Assembly: GCA_027563935.2 (NCBI GenBank)
Contig: CM050454.1
Location: 4,492,001-4,556,000, forward strand
Source: Costus lasius
Taxonomy: Eukaryota > Streptophyta > Magnoliopsida > Zingiberales > Costaceae
DNA length: 64,000 nucleotides
Direction of reading: 5' to 3'
Position numbers and translations under genes: made by a program. Every line of letters starts with the position of its first letter. Position 1 is the first letter of the stretch. Positions 38,013 through 50,310 of the stretch are shown in pieces. The notes beneath the pieces are model-generated. The model was not told the origin of the DNA. It was given only the letters and a program-made list of their open reading frames with translations, and searched no databases.

Positions 38013-38780
38013 CATGAGAAGTAACCTATCTTGTTCTCCTTTGTTTATCTTATCTTAATTTCCCAACTCTTGAGAGTTTTATATTGTAAATAATGAATTT
38101 TCTAGCATAAACTCAATTTTAGGATAAGGATGTAGCCCATTGTGTGTCTTTTGACTAAATACTTTGAGTTCTCTCTTTTATTGGACTACTACAATGGTAG
38201 TTAATTTAATTATAGTTGTGCCTAAATTACATGTAATATTATAGTCAAATATGTACATGCTTTAGACGTTGTGAGATAGATTGAGAGGTAAATCACGATG
38301 TTGGAAATACTATTGTTAAACTTGTGGAGTAGATCACTAGAGTAGTTCTAACCCGCTTGAGGGGTTACAAAAGTTATCACAAAATATAATGGGTCAATTT
38401 GCATCGATAAGGCATGACAATAGGATATCAATTTAGAAACTAGGATAAGTGCCCTTTAACTTTGTTAAATTCAATAGAAGGGAGAGTTCATTTGTATTGT
38501 CAAAAGAGACAAACATGGTGAAACCAAAAGTCCTGAGTTTAATCATAGTGCCTTTCTTTGAATTCTTAATTTTCACTCTCAAAATCTCTTTTGCTTGATC
38601 TTTAGTAGTTCTTGTCTAATTCACTCAAATCGGTCTATTTAGTTAATGAAATTGTTATTATGGTACTTGATGACTCAGTCTATGCGAGAATGATATTTTT
38701 ATTACTTTAACAAAGCCGTGCATTTGTGGCCTTATCAGCAACTGCTAAGGCAATGAAACCAAGCTTGTTGTGCTTAACAA
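38013..38780. other. Degenerate DNA, no gene supported
   Basis: AT-rich. It adjoins a copia reverse-transcriptase relic to the right and may be its decayed downstream part, but I see no readable protein. Confidence 0.4.
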
Positions 38781-39090
38781 ATACCATATAATGGCTCATG
38801 AAGGTAGCAAACTTAATTATTGTGAATGTTGAAAATTTAGGTGGTTGTTCCACAAACACAATTTTTTCTAGGTTGACATGCGGAAAGACATTTGAAATAT
38901 CCAATTGATGAATAGACTAATTTGAACCCATGGTTATGGATAATAATATACCAACAATTATTATCTTTACTACAAGACTAAAAGTGTTATGAAAATCAAT
39001 CCCATGTTGGCAAAAGCCTTTTACAATAAGACAAGCTTTATATGTTTTGATAGTGCGATCTACCTTGTAATTTATACAAAAAAACTCATT
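38781..39090 (-). pseudogene. Ty1-copia reverse-transcriptase relic
   Basis: Minus-strand reading, with a stop and frame loss, resembles the copia RT start: TIKTYKACLIVKGFCQHGID...TFSLVVKIIIVGILL, followed by MDISNVFPHVNLEKIVFVEQ. These match the family patterns YKARLVAKGF, FSPVAK and LDVxNAFLxGxLxExVYMxQP. Only about 100 residues remain, with the YVDD site missing. The neprosin block resumes immediately to the right. Confidence 0.75.
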
Positions 39091-39589
39091 TGCAATGAAT
39101 AAAAAAACCTCAATCATTAAGTTAAAAATAACAAATACAACCTTAGAAAAAAGATCATATAATTGGAGGACCAAACCAAAAAATCCCCTAAATTTCACTT
39201 CTTCTACTTTAATTGATGAACAAGCACAAAACTTAGGCAAACTAAATCTGCCTTTGTATGACAAAAAAAAGGAGGTAGAAAAAAAATGGTCTATATGTAC
39301 AAATGAGAAGTTGTAGGTATTGTTTTAATAGTTAATTTGATTAATTTGATAAACAAACACAAAATTTAGGGACATTGAAATTACTATTAATCAAAACATT
39401 AGGGGCTTAAATGTAGGTCAATTGTTGGGAGTATTACTTTAAATAGTTGATTTAAGTGAAGGACAATTGTTGTCCTAATGAATCAACAAATGTATGTCAA
39501 CTCTTGGTCATCATCATCCCTCTAGGGTTTCAGGTCAACCTAAGCTATGCTTAATGTCAACACCTCCCACATTGTGATGCCCACTCATA
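39091..39589. repeat. Neprosin flanking block upstream of copy B
   Basis: Matches 18900-19400, 50450-50990 and 55260-55560 (AATTGGAGGACCAAACC, GATGAACAAGCACAAAAC, CCCTCTAGGGTTTCAGGTCA). No coding. Confidence 0.75.
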
Positions 39590-41240
39590 TTGTAGCCTAC
39601 CATAAATAGATGAAGAGTTGATGAGTCAAATGCTACACCCAAACTCAAAGAATAACCTTAAGGTAGAAATTTAAAAACTCTTAATTGAAGACATCTTTAA
39701 GATTTGGTCAAGAGTTATTTAAGTGTTAAAGTCAATTTGTTATGTCAACATTATCATTGGCTTGAAATCAATTTTGTGGATCAAGTCAAGAATGTGTCTA
39801 ACTTACTACATAGGTATGCGTTGCACCCATTGCAGTCCATTATAAATGGATGAAGAGTTGACGGGTCAAATACTATACCCAAACTCAAAAAATAAACTTA
39901 ACATAGAAATTTAAACAAAAAAAAAACTTAACATAGAAATTTAAAAACTCTTAATTAGAGACATCTTTAGGATTTGGTCAATAGCCATTTAAGTGTTAAG
40001 TCAATTTCTTATGTCAACATTACGATTGGCTTTGAATCAATTTTGTGCATCAAGTTAAGAACATGTTTGTCGTACTATATAGGTATATGTTGCACTCATT
40101 ATTGCCCACCATAAATGGATGAGGAGTTATGGGTCAAGTACTATACCGAAACTCAAAGAATAACCTTAGCATGAAAATTTAGAAAAATCTTAATTGGAGA
40201 CATCTTTAGATTTGTTCTAAGAGTAATTTAAGTGTTAAGTCAAATTTTCTATTGGCTTAAAATTGATTTTGTGGATCAAGTCTAGAATGTGTCCAGCTTA
40301 CTACATAGGTATGTGTTGCACTCATTGCAGTCCACTATAAGATGAAGACTTGATGGGTTAAATACTATACCCAAACTTAAAGAATAACCTTAACATATAA
40401 ATTTAAAGACTCTTAATTGGAGACATCTTTAAGATTAGGTCAATAGTCATTTAAGTGTTAAGTCAATTTTTTATTTCGACATTACAGTTGTCTTTGAATC
40501 GATTTTGTGGATCAAGTCGAAAATGTGTCCAACTTATTGCATGGGTATGAGTTGCAGTCATTACAGCTCACCATAAATGGACGAAGAGTTAATGAGTCAA
40601 ATAATATACCCAAACTCAAAAAATAAATTAAATATAGATATTTAAAAACTCTTAATTGGAGACATTTTTAGGATTTGGTCAATAGTCATTTAAGTGTTAA
40701 GTCAATTTCCTATGTTCATATTATGGTGCTCTTTGAATCGATTTTGTGGATCAAGTTGAAAATGTGTCCAACTTATTGCATAAAATTTCCTAGGCGGAGA
40801 CTCCGCCTAGGAATGCCGAGCGGAGACAAATCTTACCATACATAATGCTTTATAAATCATGCAAACCTGCACAACACTTGATGGCTGATGATTGTACAGT
40901 TTTTAAAGCATTATGTATGGTAAGATTTGTCTTCGCTCGGCATTCCTAGGAAATTTTTTCTAGGTATGAGTTCCAGTCATTACAGCTCACCATAAATAGA
41001 CGAAGAGTTAATGAGTCAAATAATATACCCAAACTCAAAAAAATAAACTTAATATAGAAATTTATAAACTTTTAATTTGAGACATCTTTAGTATTTGGTC
41101 AAAGTTATTTAAGTGTTAAGTCAATTTCTCATGTCAACATTATGTTTGGCTTCAAATCAATTTTGTTGATCAAGTCAAGTCAAGAACGTGTCCAACTTAC
41201 TGCATAGGTATGCCTTGCACTAATTGGGTCAAATGTAGTA
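39590..41240. repeat. Six-copy tandem repeat of about 240 bp
   Basis: The landmark GATGAAGAGTTGA (or variant) recurs at about 39609, 39849, 40118, 40341, 40580 and 40999. Units also share GGATTTGGTCAA, TTTAAGTGTTAAGTCAATTT and TTTTGTGGATCAAGTC. Single copies of the same unit occur once before copy C (51000-51245) and in decayed form before copy D (57225-57400), so this is local amplification of array DNA. The fifth interval is stretched by 180 bp through a MITE. Confidence 0.9.
40782..40961. mobile_element. MITE 5 inside the 240-bp repeat
   Basis: Arms AAAATTTCCTAGG...AATGCCGAGCGGAGACAAAT and the inverse, ending CCTAGGAAATTTTTT. Inner arms TACCATACATAATGCTTTA are mirrored. The outer end matches MITE 3 (AATTTCCTAGGC). 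Its insertion adds 180 bp to one repeat period. Confidence 0.8.
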
Positions 41241-42484
41241 TTAATTTATTTTCTTGAAGAAAAAGACGTTACACATTAAATATTGAAGATGGAAATTAAA
41301 TTATAAGCTAAATTTTCAAATAGAGGAAACCCTTAAATTCCTATTTAATCATGGCAATTATTTGCCTGCCTTATGCGAAGAAGTTTCTATACATATATTT
41401 TTATTTTTTTTTCTCATCTTTAATGTCTTTCAAGTAAAAGAAAGGTCGACATTCTCTCTTGTTGCATTAGGTCATAATTTAATCAAATGAATACGCGTGA
41501 CACCTTTTAAGCCCCTTTCGTGGTGTTATAGTGAAAAAAGCTTAATTTTCTTAGTTTTAGACCTGACAAAAGTTGATCTGACCTACTGACTTGACTCGAC
41601 ACGAAGTTAGGTGGGTTCAGGTCAGTTATAATCGTGTTCGGGTCTTAAATATATTAACCCGTTTATAATCCGAAAATAATCGGGTTGTGTCGGGCTGTAA
41701 ACGGATTGATCCGCTTAACCCGATTATATTATATATTTATAGATAAAAAATTTAAATATAGGCTCATCTAACTCCCATTACTAGCTCATAAGCTCAAATA
41801 TCTTCTAATTATCTTTTAACACAGATTTCGGCTTACACATAAGCCTAACCTAAAATTTTATTAATTTTAATAGAATTTATATCAATTTATTATTTATATT
41901 TAAAATATAAATGATAAAGAAGTTATTCGTATCGTATCGGGTTGACCCGATTGTATTCGGATCATATTCGTGTTTGATAGTTTGACCCAATTAATTAAAC
42001 GGGTTGTGTTCAAGTTAGTTTAATCGAATCACGGGTCATAACTAACACGATCCGTTTATGATTTATGATTTGTTGAGCTGAATTGCCTTTTAAGTGTACT
42101 TTTCTTTGATAGAAAGCTTAATTATAAAACGAAGTCGAAAGCTCCCCAAAATTGTCCTCTCTCCTCCCATATTGTTGGAATTTAAGTGTAAGAGAATGAC
42201 ATGCTCTCCAAGCACGTGGATCCCACCCTACAACGCCTTCGGTCTGGGTAATTAGATATTTTCTTGACATCCTTTTGTAAGTTAGGGCCTGTTTAAAATA
42301 GATTTTAAGCTAGTTTCAAAGAGACGCTGGTTGATAATTGTTTTGTAATTAAAATTAACAGCAATAAAAATTAACTTAGAAGCAGAAGTTTTGGAAGTTA
42401 AAAAATAATGCTTTTTCAATTTTTACTTTATAGTATGGAAACTTCGATGCCTGGTGTGATGCTTGACTCTTCTATCTGATGTTA
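41241..42484. other. Flank of copy B; possible hAT-type element; promoter remnant
   Basis: 41530-42080 is rich in ACCCG/CGGGT words (GGGTTCAGGTCAG, CGGGTTGTGTCGGG, ACGGGTTGTGTTCAAG), like some plant hAT MITEs, but I could not fix ends. 42170-42265 matches the promoter of copy A (TTGTTGGAATTTAAGTG, CTCTCCAAGCAC). Exons 1-5 of copy B are missing after it. 42287-42310 (TTAGGGCCTGTTTAAAATAG) resembles one end of the Tourist-like MITE in copy C. Confidence 0.45.
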
Positions 42485-44135
42485 GATTTGTTCAAGTGAG
42501 CAATGAACTTGCTGTTGGAGCTGCCTTAACTCTCATGTCCACATATGACAGCTCCTAATATGAATTTACATTCACAGTTTGGATGGTGCGTATGTTATCT
42601 ATATATCGATATAATTGATTGAGTTTATATATATCGATATAATTGATTGAGTTTACCGTAGGCAACAGAAGATTGGAGGCGGCTTTTGAACTAAGGGGAG
42701 GGGGCGACACATGGCAAATGTGGGGCAATGAACTTGCTATTGGAGCTGCCTTTTAACTCTCCCGTCCACATAGATCGGAGGTTGCTATGCATCAGGGGGT
42801 AACGCGCATGGTGTTACGACTAAAAACTGAGTAGAGGAAAGTTGATCTCATCTTGACCTTCCGCTCCAAGGTCATTGTCAACCTTCAAGCTTCGTTGACA
42901 ACATTGCCAAGTGGGCGGGTTGGGCTGAAAGCCCTTTTCCTTCCTTGGGCTTGACGGAGTTTTTCAGCAGATTGGGCCGATAAGCTTCCACATTCCACGG
43001 ATCTAGACCGAGCAGCCACCGCAGGAATGCACACCTACAAGAGCTTAAGCCAAAAGCCCTGCTCTTACAAACTCATCCACCTGAGGTCATTCCCATAAAC
43101 TGGCACCCCCTCTTCTCCTTCACATCGCGCGAGAGAGAGAGCCCCACTGCCTCTTTCTTCCCCTTCTTGTTTTTTCCTCCGCGCAGCTGTCTCCACCCAT
43201 CCACGCAACGGTCTCCTCCACGAGACAACTGTCTCCCTCCATGTGGAGTACCCAGGGATGGGGCCCACCTTGGCTTTGACGGAAACATGGGGGGCAATGC
43301 AAGGGAGCATGCAGTAGTGGTCCAGAGGATGCTTCACCACCGAAGGGTAGGGGGTGGCACACAAGGCGAGCATTCAGAGGCTGCTTCGACATGAGAGAGG
43401 GGGCGACACAAGTTGCTCTTTATGCCCAATTCGAATGGAATCAATTTCGATCGACCCTTTTTTTTCTTTACCTCAAAGGAAACTATGGATTATATATATT
43501 TTTTTTCTTACCTTCTAATTTTTCATCCAAGGAAACATTCCCTTCGAATAATTGATAATTCTATAATCGATGAAAATTATCTTAGATAGTTTTATATTAT
43601 GAGTAGAAAAACACCATATGAGTACATCGTTGATTGTTTTTTTTAATACTATTTGTGATGCTTTTTTACAATATGAAAATTAGCAGTGTTATTACCATAT
43701 TGAAAATATTTTTAATATTTATATTTGCTAACTCTAATGCATTACTATATTTGGCATAGGATCAAGCTACAAGGAACTAGTGGTTGCTGAGTGGTATCTA
43801 TCACCGTGGGTTATTGGCCCAAGACTTTGTTCACCAACATAGATGGCAGCGCCACAACTATAGAGTATGGTGGCAAGATTATCAACACCTGCCCCTCTGG
43901 TCAACACACTGTGATGCAAATGGGGAGTGGCCACTTTGCCGATGAAGGCTTACACAAGACTACTTACATCCATAACCTAGCACTCGTCAATAAGCAGAAC
44001 ACGCTTTACCCCATAAACAATGTCACCTTCTATGCCAAAACTTCAACATGCTATAGCATACAAGGGTCTAAGGCGAGTAATTGGGGGACCTACTTCTTCT
44101 TTGAAGGCCCTAGCAGGAACCCTAACTGTCCTTGA
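42485..44135 (+). pseudogene. Neprosin-family gene, copy B (5' exons lost)
   Basis: Only the last two exons remain: part of exon 6 (42485-42585, FVQVSNELAVGAALT...FTFTVWM) and exon 7 (43760-44135, GYWPKTLFTNIDG... to GPSRNPNCP). Exon 6 has TAA after the Asp-Ser-Ser stretch. Exon 7 begins with Trp-to-TAG (43778) and then a one-base insertion before SITVGYWPK. A second partial copy of exon 6 (CAATGAACTTGCTATTGGAG) lies in the intron at about 42727-42775. Intron sequence 43400-43760 is colinear with copy C intron 6. Confidence 0.88.
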
Positions 44136-44189
44136 CCTACACTTTGTTAAGTAGTGATATAGGATTGTGTTGATGCTTTATTGTCCTAT

Positions 44190-44594
44190 CATTGTTATTA
44201 TTGTTTATTTTTTTTATCAATTTTACTAAATTTTATTATTTTAAAAATAAATATTTTTAATGTTTAAGTTTTCTCTTTCTTTCCAATTCCTCAAATTTTA
44301 TAGAAGAAATAAAAAAAACTAAATTTTTATTTTTTAAAAAAATTATAAAATTAAAGATGTAAAAATTGAGATTGATATTTAGGTTATAAGTATATTTTTA
44401 TTTTCTATTTAACGTTATTTACAAAAACAATTTTGAGTATTTCTTTCTTTCTTCCCATTTTATTCCTAGCTGTGTTTAGTAGAGAAGAAATAAAATGAGA
44501 GGAAAAAACGAAGGAAAAGAAAAGAGGGTAGAGAGAAAAATAGAGGGAAAAGAAAATGAATCACGTCAGAATCACATGATTTGGAGGCGAAAAA
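44190..44594. repeat. Neprosin 3' flanking block split by the copia insertion
   Basis: 44200-44460 matches 18560-18845. Its continuation (ACACAAAATTAAGGGGGAAATTGAG) is found only at about 50320, on the other side of the copia element. A purine-rich stretch at 44467-44594 may belong to a further small inserted element (see findings). Confidence 0.75.
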
Positions 44595-45722
44595 TGTTGG
44601 TATTTATGCCCTTAGACCCGTTGTTGGTCTTGTTTGTACTACTTGAAATTGATATTTAATATATCATTCTAGCATTGTCGTTATTATGTTATGTTTACAT
44701 CTGCGATTATGTACATGGATAATAATGTCCCTGGAGACAGATTGTATCTGAGCTCAAACGGTGTGTCCCCAGTCGAGTACCTGAGTGGATAAGGGACAGC
44801 TCCGGTACATGTGAGACTGGTATATGGGCTGGTTAGGCACGGGGTGCTAACACAGGCATATGGGTATATCTGTGGTGGATATACTAGACCGACCCGCTGT
44901 GAGGCTCTAACTTGATGTCATGAGTTAAGCTCACAAGTGATAGGAGATGCATTGATCCCTTGACTTGAGGTCATTGACTCTTCTATATGGTTAGCGATAT
45001 ACTTTGATACAACCTAACGCCTCGTCGTAGCAGGGAGGTCATAACGGTTGTCATTGGGTGTGTCACACCCATATGAGAAGATCAATGGACAGACATAGGA
45101 TTTGCCCCTTCATGCGGGAAGCTTAATATCCACGGGCCCCCCTATGGTTGCATGACTGAAAGTGTATGGCCATACCCAGGTGAAAGCCTGATTTAGTCAT
45201 GACCATGAGATTGGGTGAAAACAGAGTGGTGACACACTTTGTCCAATCAGATATCAGTTTGGTAAAGAGACTGTAATGCATCGGTATCTTATTGCGATGA
45301 TGGGGATGTAGATACTGATATCCATTCCGAAGACTTGGGTAGCAGCGATGCACTGCTAGGTGCCACTCACTGCTTGTGATGACCTGAGTTCATCACTGAC
45401 AACGTCAGAGGAACCTACAGGGTCGCACAACTTGAAACTCGGGTTCTCGTATTGATCGAGCAGCCTAATGATCGAGTTATTGGATAACTCGGATCTTTTT
45501 GGGAGAATCTATCAGCGCCATTATGCCTGATGAGATGGAAGGGACTTACCGGAGCTAAACTTTATTTTTGGCATGTTGACCCTGAGTTAACCACGGTTAG
45601 CTGTATTTAACTAAGGGTTGCATCGGATTGGATTCGATGGCTTAATCAGCAGCTTAATGAAGTTGAGCGAGGCTAAATGGACCATGAGACCATATGGGCA
45701 TGAGGCCCAATTGGCGGTAAGG
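44595..45722 (+). repeat. 5' LTR of copia element (3' end deleted)
   Basis: Colinear with 48698-49826, then homology stops at GGTAAGGCC. 45723-45923 is unmatched sequence leading into the pre-integrase region. Confidence 0.85.
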
Positions 45723-45923
45723 CCCTATGTGTTGGAAACGGAGCACAGGTTGCTGCTGTTGCCGTAGGACTTTTGACTCTCTCCTTGCCTTCTAGACTTC
45801 AGTTAGAGTTATATCATTGCTATTATGTATCTTCATTTAAACATTGTATCTATTCCTTGCTTGGCAAGAAAATGATTTAAATTTGAAATAAAAGAGGACT
45901 TTTGTTCTTTTTCATTTGCAAAT

Positions 45924-48676
45924 GTGTTTTATGGGAAGGGTACCTTGTGCAATGGATTATATGTCTTGAACATGGATAACTCTATATGTAACATAAATCA
46001 TAAAAGGATTAAACTGAGTGGTTCAGTTGGTACATACCTTTGGCATTGTCGATTAGCCCATATAAACAAGAATCACATTCAACAACTCCATGCAAATGGA
46101 TTGTTGGGTTCAACCTCCTTGGAGGAGTTTGATACTTGTGAGCCTTGCTTATTAGGGAAGATGACAAAAGCACCCTTCATCAAGACTGGTGAGAGGGCAG
46201 GAGGTTTGTTGGATCTCATACATAGCGATGTGTGTGGGCCATTCAGTAAACAAGCCAGAGGAGGGTACAACTACTTCATCACATTTACTGATGACTTCAG
46301 TAGATATGGTTATGTCTATTTGATGAGACATAAGTCCGAATCCTTTGAGAAATTTAAGGAGTTCAGACATGAAGTAGAGAACCAGCTTGGTAGATCTATT
46401 AAGGCTCTTCGATCATATCGTGGTGGAGAGTACCTGAGCGGTGAGTTCTTTGACTATCTTAGAGAGTGTGGGATGTTATCCCAACTCACTCCTCCTGGAA
46501 CACCTCAATGGAATGGTGTGTTTGAAAGGAGAAATCGAACTTTGTTGGACATGGTTCGATCTATGATGAGTCATGCAACTCTACCATCCTCGTTTTGGGG
46601 CCTTGCACTTGAGACAGCTTCTCTCATACTGAATAATGTTACATCTAAGAGTGTCTCCAAGATTCCATACAAGGTATGGAGTGAGAGATGCCTGAATCTT
46701 TATTTTATCAGAATATGGGGATGTGAGGCTTATGTCAAACGTCAGGATTCTAGCAAGCTAGAACCCAAATCTGATAAATGCGTGTTTGTGGGGTATCCTA
46801 AGGAAACTAAATGATATTACTTCTTGATTCCCACCGAGAACAAAGTTTTTGTTGCTCGGGGTGCTGTCTTTCAAGAGAAAGAATTTCTCATGAAAGAAGT
46901 CAGTGGGAGGAAGTTTGACTTGGACGGGGTCGAAGGTCAACCACAAGACACAACAGATAAGATAGAACCTGAGCCACATGCACCAGTTGCTGGGCAACTG
47001 GAGGCTCAGACACAGGCCATGCGTAGGTCTGGATGGATTCGTCGTGCACCTGAGAGGTACGGGTCGCTGCCGACCCAACACGATGAGATCTTCATCATTG
47101 AGGATGAACCCAGGACCTATGATGAGGCGATCGCTGGACCAGACTTCGAGAAATGGCTTGAGGCCATGAGATCCGAGATGGATTCCATGTCGGCTAACCA
47201 AGTCTAGGATTTGGTTGAGCTACTTGATGGGGTAAAACCTATAGGGTGTAAATGGGTCTTCAAGAGAAAGACTGACATGGATGGCAACATAGTTACCTAT
47301 AAGGGTAGACTTGTGGCTAAAGGATTCAGACAAGTCCATGGGGTGGACTATGACGAAACCTTCTCGCCAGTTGCCATGTTTAAATCCATTCGAATCCTGC
47401 TTGCTATAGCTGCATATCACGATTATGAGATATGACAGATGGATGTAAAGATAGCATTCCTTAAAGGAAAGCTGACAGAGGATATATATATGACACAACC
47501 GGATGACTTCATCCATTCTGCAGAGGCCAATAAGGTCTGCAGGCTAAAGAGATCCATTTATGGATTAAAGCAAGCATCTCGAAGTTGGAATCTTCAATTT
47601 AATGAAGCAGTAAGAGATTACGGCTTTATCAAGAGCGAAGATGATGCCTGTGTATGGAGAAAATTCAGTGGGAGCTTGGTGACATTTCTGGTCTTGTATG
47701 TCGACGACATACTACTCATCAGAAATGACATCCCTAGTCTTCAAGCTGTGAAGACATGGTTGGGGAAGTGTTTTGAGATGAAAGACTTAGAGGAGGCTGC
47801 CTATATCCTAGGAGTGAGGATCTACCGGGATAGATCCAAGAAGCTCCTAGCCCTTAGTCAGAGTACTTGCATTGATAAGGTCCTGGAGAGGTTCAGGTTG
47901 GAGCAATCTAAGAAAGGATACCTTCCAGTGAGACATGACCTTATTCTCTCTAAGAGCCAGTGTCCCGCCACACAGGCTGAGAGGGACGACATGAGTCGAG
48001 TGCCCTATGCTTCGGTAGTAGGTTCGATCATGTATGCAATGTTATGTACTAGACTAGATGTGGCTTATGCTTGGAGCATAACTAGCCGATACTAATCCAA
48101 TCCAGGTCTGCAGCACTGGGTGGCTGTAAAGAGCATTCTATGTTTCTGATAAGAACTAAGGAGTGGTTCTTAGTCTATGGGGGACAGGAAGAGCTTAGTG
48201 TTCAGGGCTACACTGAGGCATCATTCCAGTCAGACCGCGATGACTATTGATCGCAGGCAAGCTATGTGTTCAGATTGTGTGGATGTGCGATGAGCTGAGA
48301 GAGCTCTAGGCAATCCACAATAGCTGATTCTACAACCGAGGCTGATTATGTTGCTTCTGAGGCAGCCAAAGAAGCCATTTGGATAAGGAAGTTCATTTCT
48401 GAACTTCAGGTGGTTCCAACTGCTGTGGATCCGATTGAGCTCTATTGTGAGAACAATAAAGCGATGACACAGGCAAAGGAACCACGGTCTCATCAAAAAT
48501 CCAAACACATACTCAGGAGATTTCACCTGATCTTGGAGATCATTGACAGAGGTGATGTTAAGATTAGTAGAGTTGACACAGACAACAATCTGGTAGACCC
48601 ACTGACCAAGGCTTTGACGCAGCAGAAGCGTGATGGGCATATGAGGGACATGGGGTTGAGATTTCTCAACAACTAA
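45924..48676 (+). pseudogene. Copia pol remnant: GAG-pre-integrase, integrase, RT, RNase H
   Basis: Pre-integrase zinc finger (WHCRLAHI ... CEPCLLGK), integrase core with HSDVCGP, TDDFSRYGYVYLM and the Glu of PQWNGVFERRN, then RT with KGRLVAKGFRQ, ETFSPVA and the LYVDDILL catalytic site, then RNase H with STTEADYVA and LCENNKAM-like YCENNKAM. Four in-frame stops break the first part: TGA 46812, TAG 47205, TGA 47433 and TAA 48093. Frame is lost near 48147, with two more stops (about 48248 and 48295) before the last frame ends at 48676. Each of the four numbered stops is one transition away from the expected Arg, Trp, Trp and Gln codon. Confidence 0.92.
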
Positions 48677-48697
48677 GTCTAAGTGCAAGTGGGAGAT

Positions 48698-50225
48698 TGT
48701 TGGTGTTTATGCCCTTAGACCCGTTGTTGGTCTTGTTTGTACTACTTGAAATTGATATTTAATATATCATTCTAGCATTGTCGTTATTATGCTATGTTTA
48801 CATCTGCGATTATGTACTTGGATAATAATGTCCCTGGAGACAGATTGTATTTGAGCTCAAATGGTGTGTCCCCAGTCGAGTACCTGAGTGGATAAGGGAC
48901 AGCTCTGGTACATGTGAGACTGGTATATGGGCTGGTTAGGCACGGGGTGCTAACGCAGGCATATGGGTATATCAGTGGTGGATATACTGGACCGACCCGC
49001 TGTGAGGCTCTAACTTGATGTCATGAGTTAAGCTCACAAGTGATAGGAGATGCATTGATCCCTTGACTTGAGGTCATTGACTCTTCTATATGGTTAGCGA
49101 TATACTTTGATACAACCTAACGCCTCGTCGTAGCAGGGAGGTCATAACGGTTGTCATTGGGTGTGTCACACCCATATGAGAAGATCAATGGACAGACATA
49201 GGATTTGCCTCTTCCTGCGAGAAGCTTGATATCCACGGGCCCCCCTATGGTTGCATGACTGAAAGTGTATGGCCATACCCAGGTGAAAGTCTGATTTAGT
49301 CATGACCATGAGATTGGGTGAAAACAAAGTGGTGACACACTTTGTCCAATCAGATATCAGTTTGGTAAAGAGACTGTAATGCATCGGTATCTTGTTGCGA
49401 TGATGGGGATGTCGATGCTGATATCCATTCCGAAGACTTGGGTAGCAGCGATGCACTGCTAGGTGCCACTCACTGCTTGTGATAACCTGAGTTCATCACT
49501 GCCAACGTCAGAGGAACCTATAGGGTCGCACAACTTGAAACTCGGGTTCTCGTATTGATCGAGCAGCCTAATGATCGAGTTATTGGATAACTCATATCTT
49601 TTTGGGAGAATCTATCAGCGCCATTGTGTCTGATGAGATGGAAGGGACTTACCGGAGCTAAACTTTATTTTTGGCATGTTGACCCCGAGTTAACCACGGT
49701 TAGCTGTATTTAACTAAGGGTTGCATCGGATTGGATTCAATGGCTTAATCAGCAGCTTAATGAAGTTGAGCGAGGCTAAATGGACCATGAGGCCATATGG
49801 GCATGAGGCCCAATTGGCCGTAAGGCTTAATTAGCAATAAGGCCTAATGGGCCATGATGGTAAGTCGCCCAGGCCCAATGAAAATCATGAGAATTAAATA
49901 CTGCATTTAATTCTGGGAATTAATTCTGTATTTAATTCTGCATTTAATTCTGTGATTAATCGTGAATTTAATTCTGAATTTAAATCTGAATTTAATTCTG
50001 AATTTGAAGAGTCACGTTATTAATGACCATTATAAAACTTTAATTCAGAGTTTTAATGGGTCATTATGAGACTTTAATTCAGAGTTTAAATTCTATAATT
50101 AATTCTGAATTTAATTCTATAATTAATGATGAACTTAATGCAGACATTAATTCTGAATTTATTTTAGAATACCAGAGGTCACCGTGATTTCTATACCAGA
50201 GGTCACCGTAATTCTGAATTTATTT
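48698..50225 (+). repeat. 3' LTR of copia element
   Basis: Starts TGTTGGTGTTTATGCCC right after the polypurine tract. Its 3' third (49885-50220) is AT-rich with a roughly 12-bp periodic word TTTAATTCTGAA repeated many times. The end is estimated. Confidence 0.8.
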
Positions 50226-50310
50226 TCCTCCAAGTAAACAAAGGATAATAGAGGTTTCTTTTCTTTTTTTTTCCTTTTTTTTTTTCTCTTTTTCTCTTTA
50301 GTAAACAGAC

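Larger units (their letters stand above)
44595..50225 (+). mobile_element. Ty1-copia retrotransposon, 5'-deleted and mutated
   Basis: 5' LTR from 44595 (TGTTGGTATTTATGCCC), recognisable to about 45722. pol remains 45924-48676, polypurine tract AAGTGCAAGTGGGAGATT, 3' LTR from 48698. The right end is approximate because LTR1 is truncated and I could not fix the TSD. The primer site, gag, protease and the 3' end of LTR1 are deleted. Domain order integrase-RT-RNase H proves Ty1-copia. LTRs differ by roughly 2% over the shared 1.1 kb. Confidence 0.88.
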
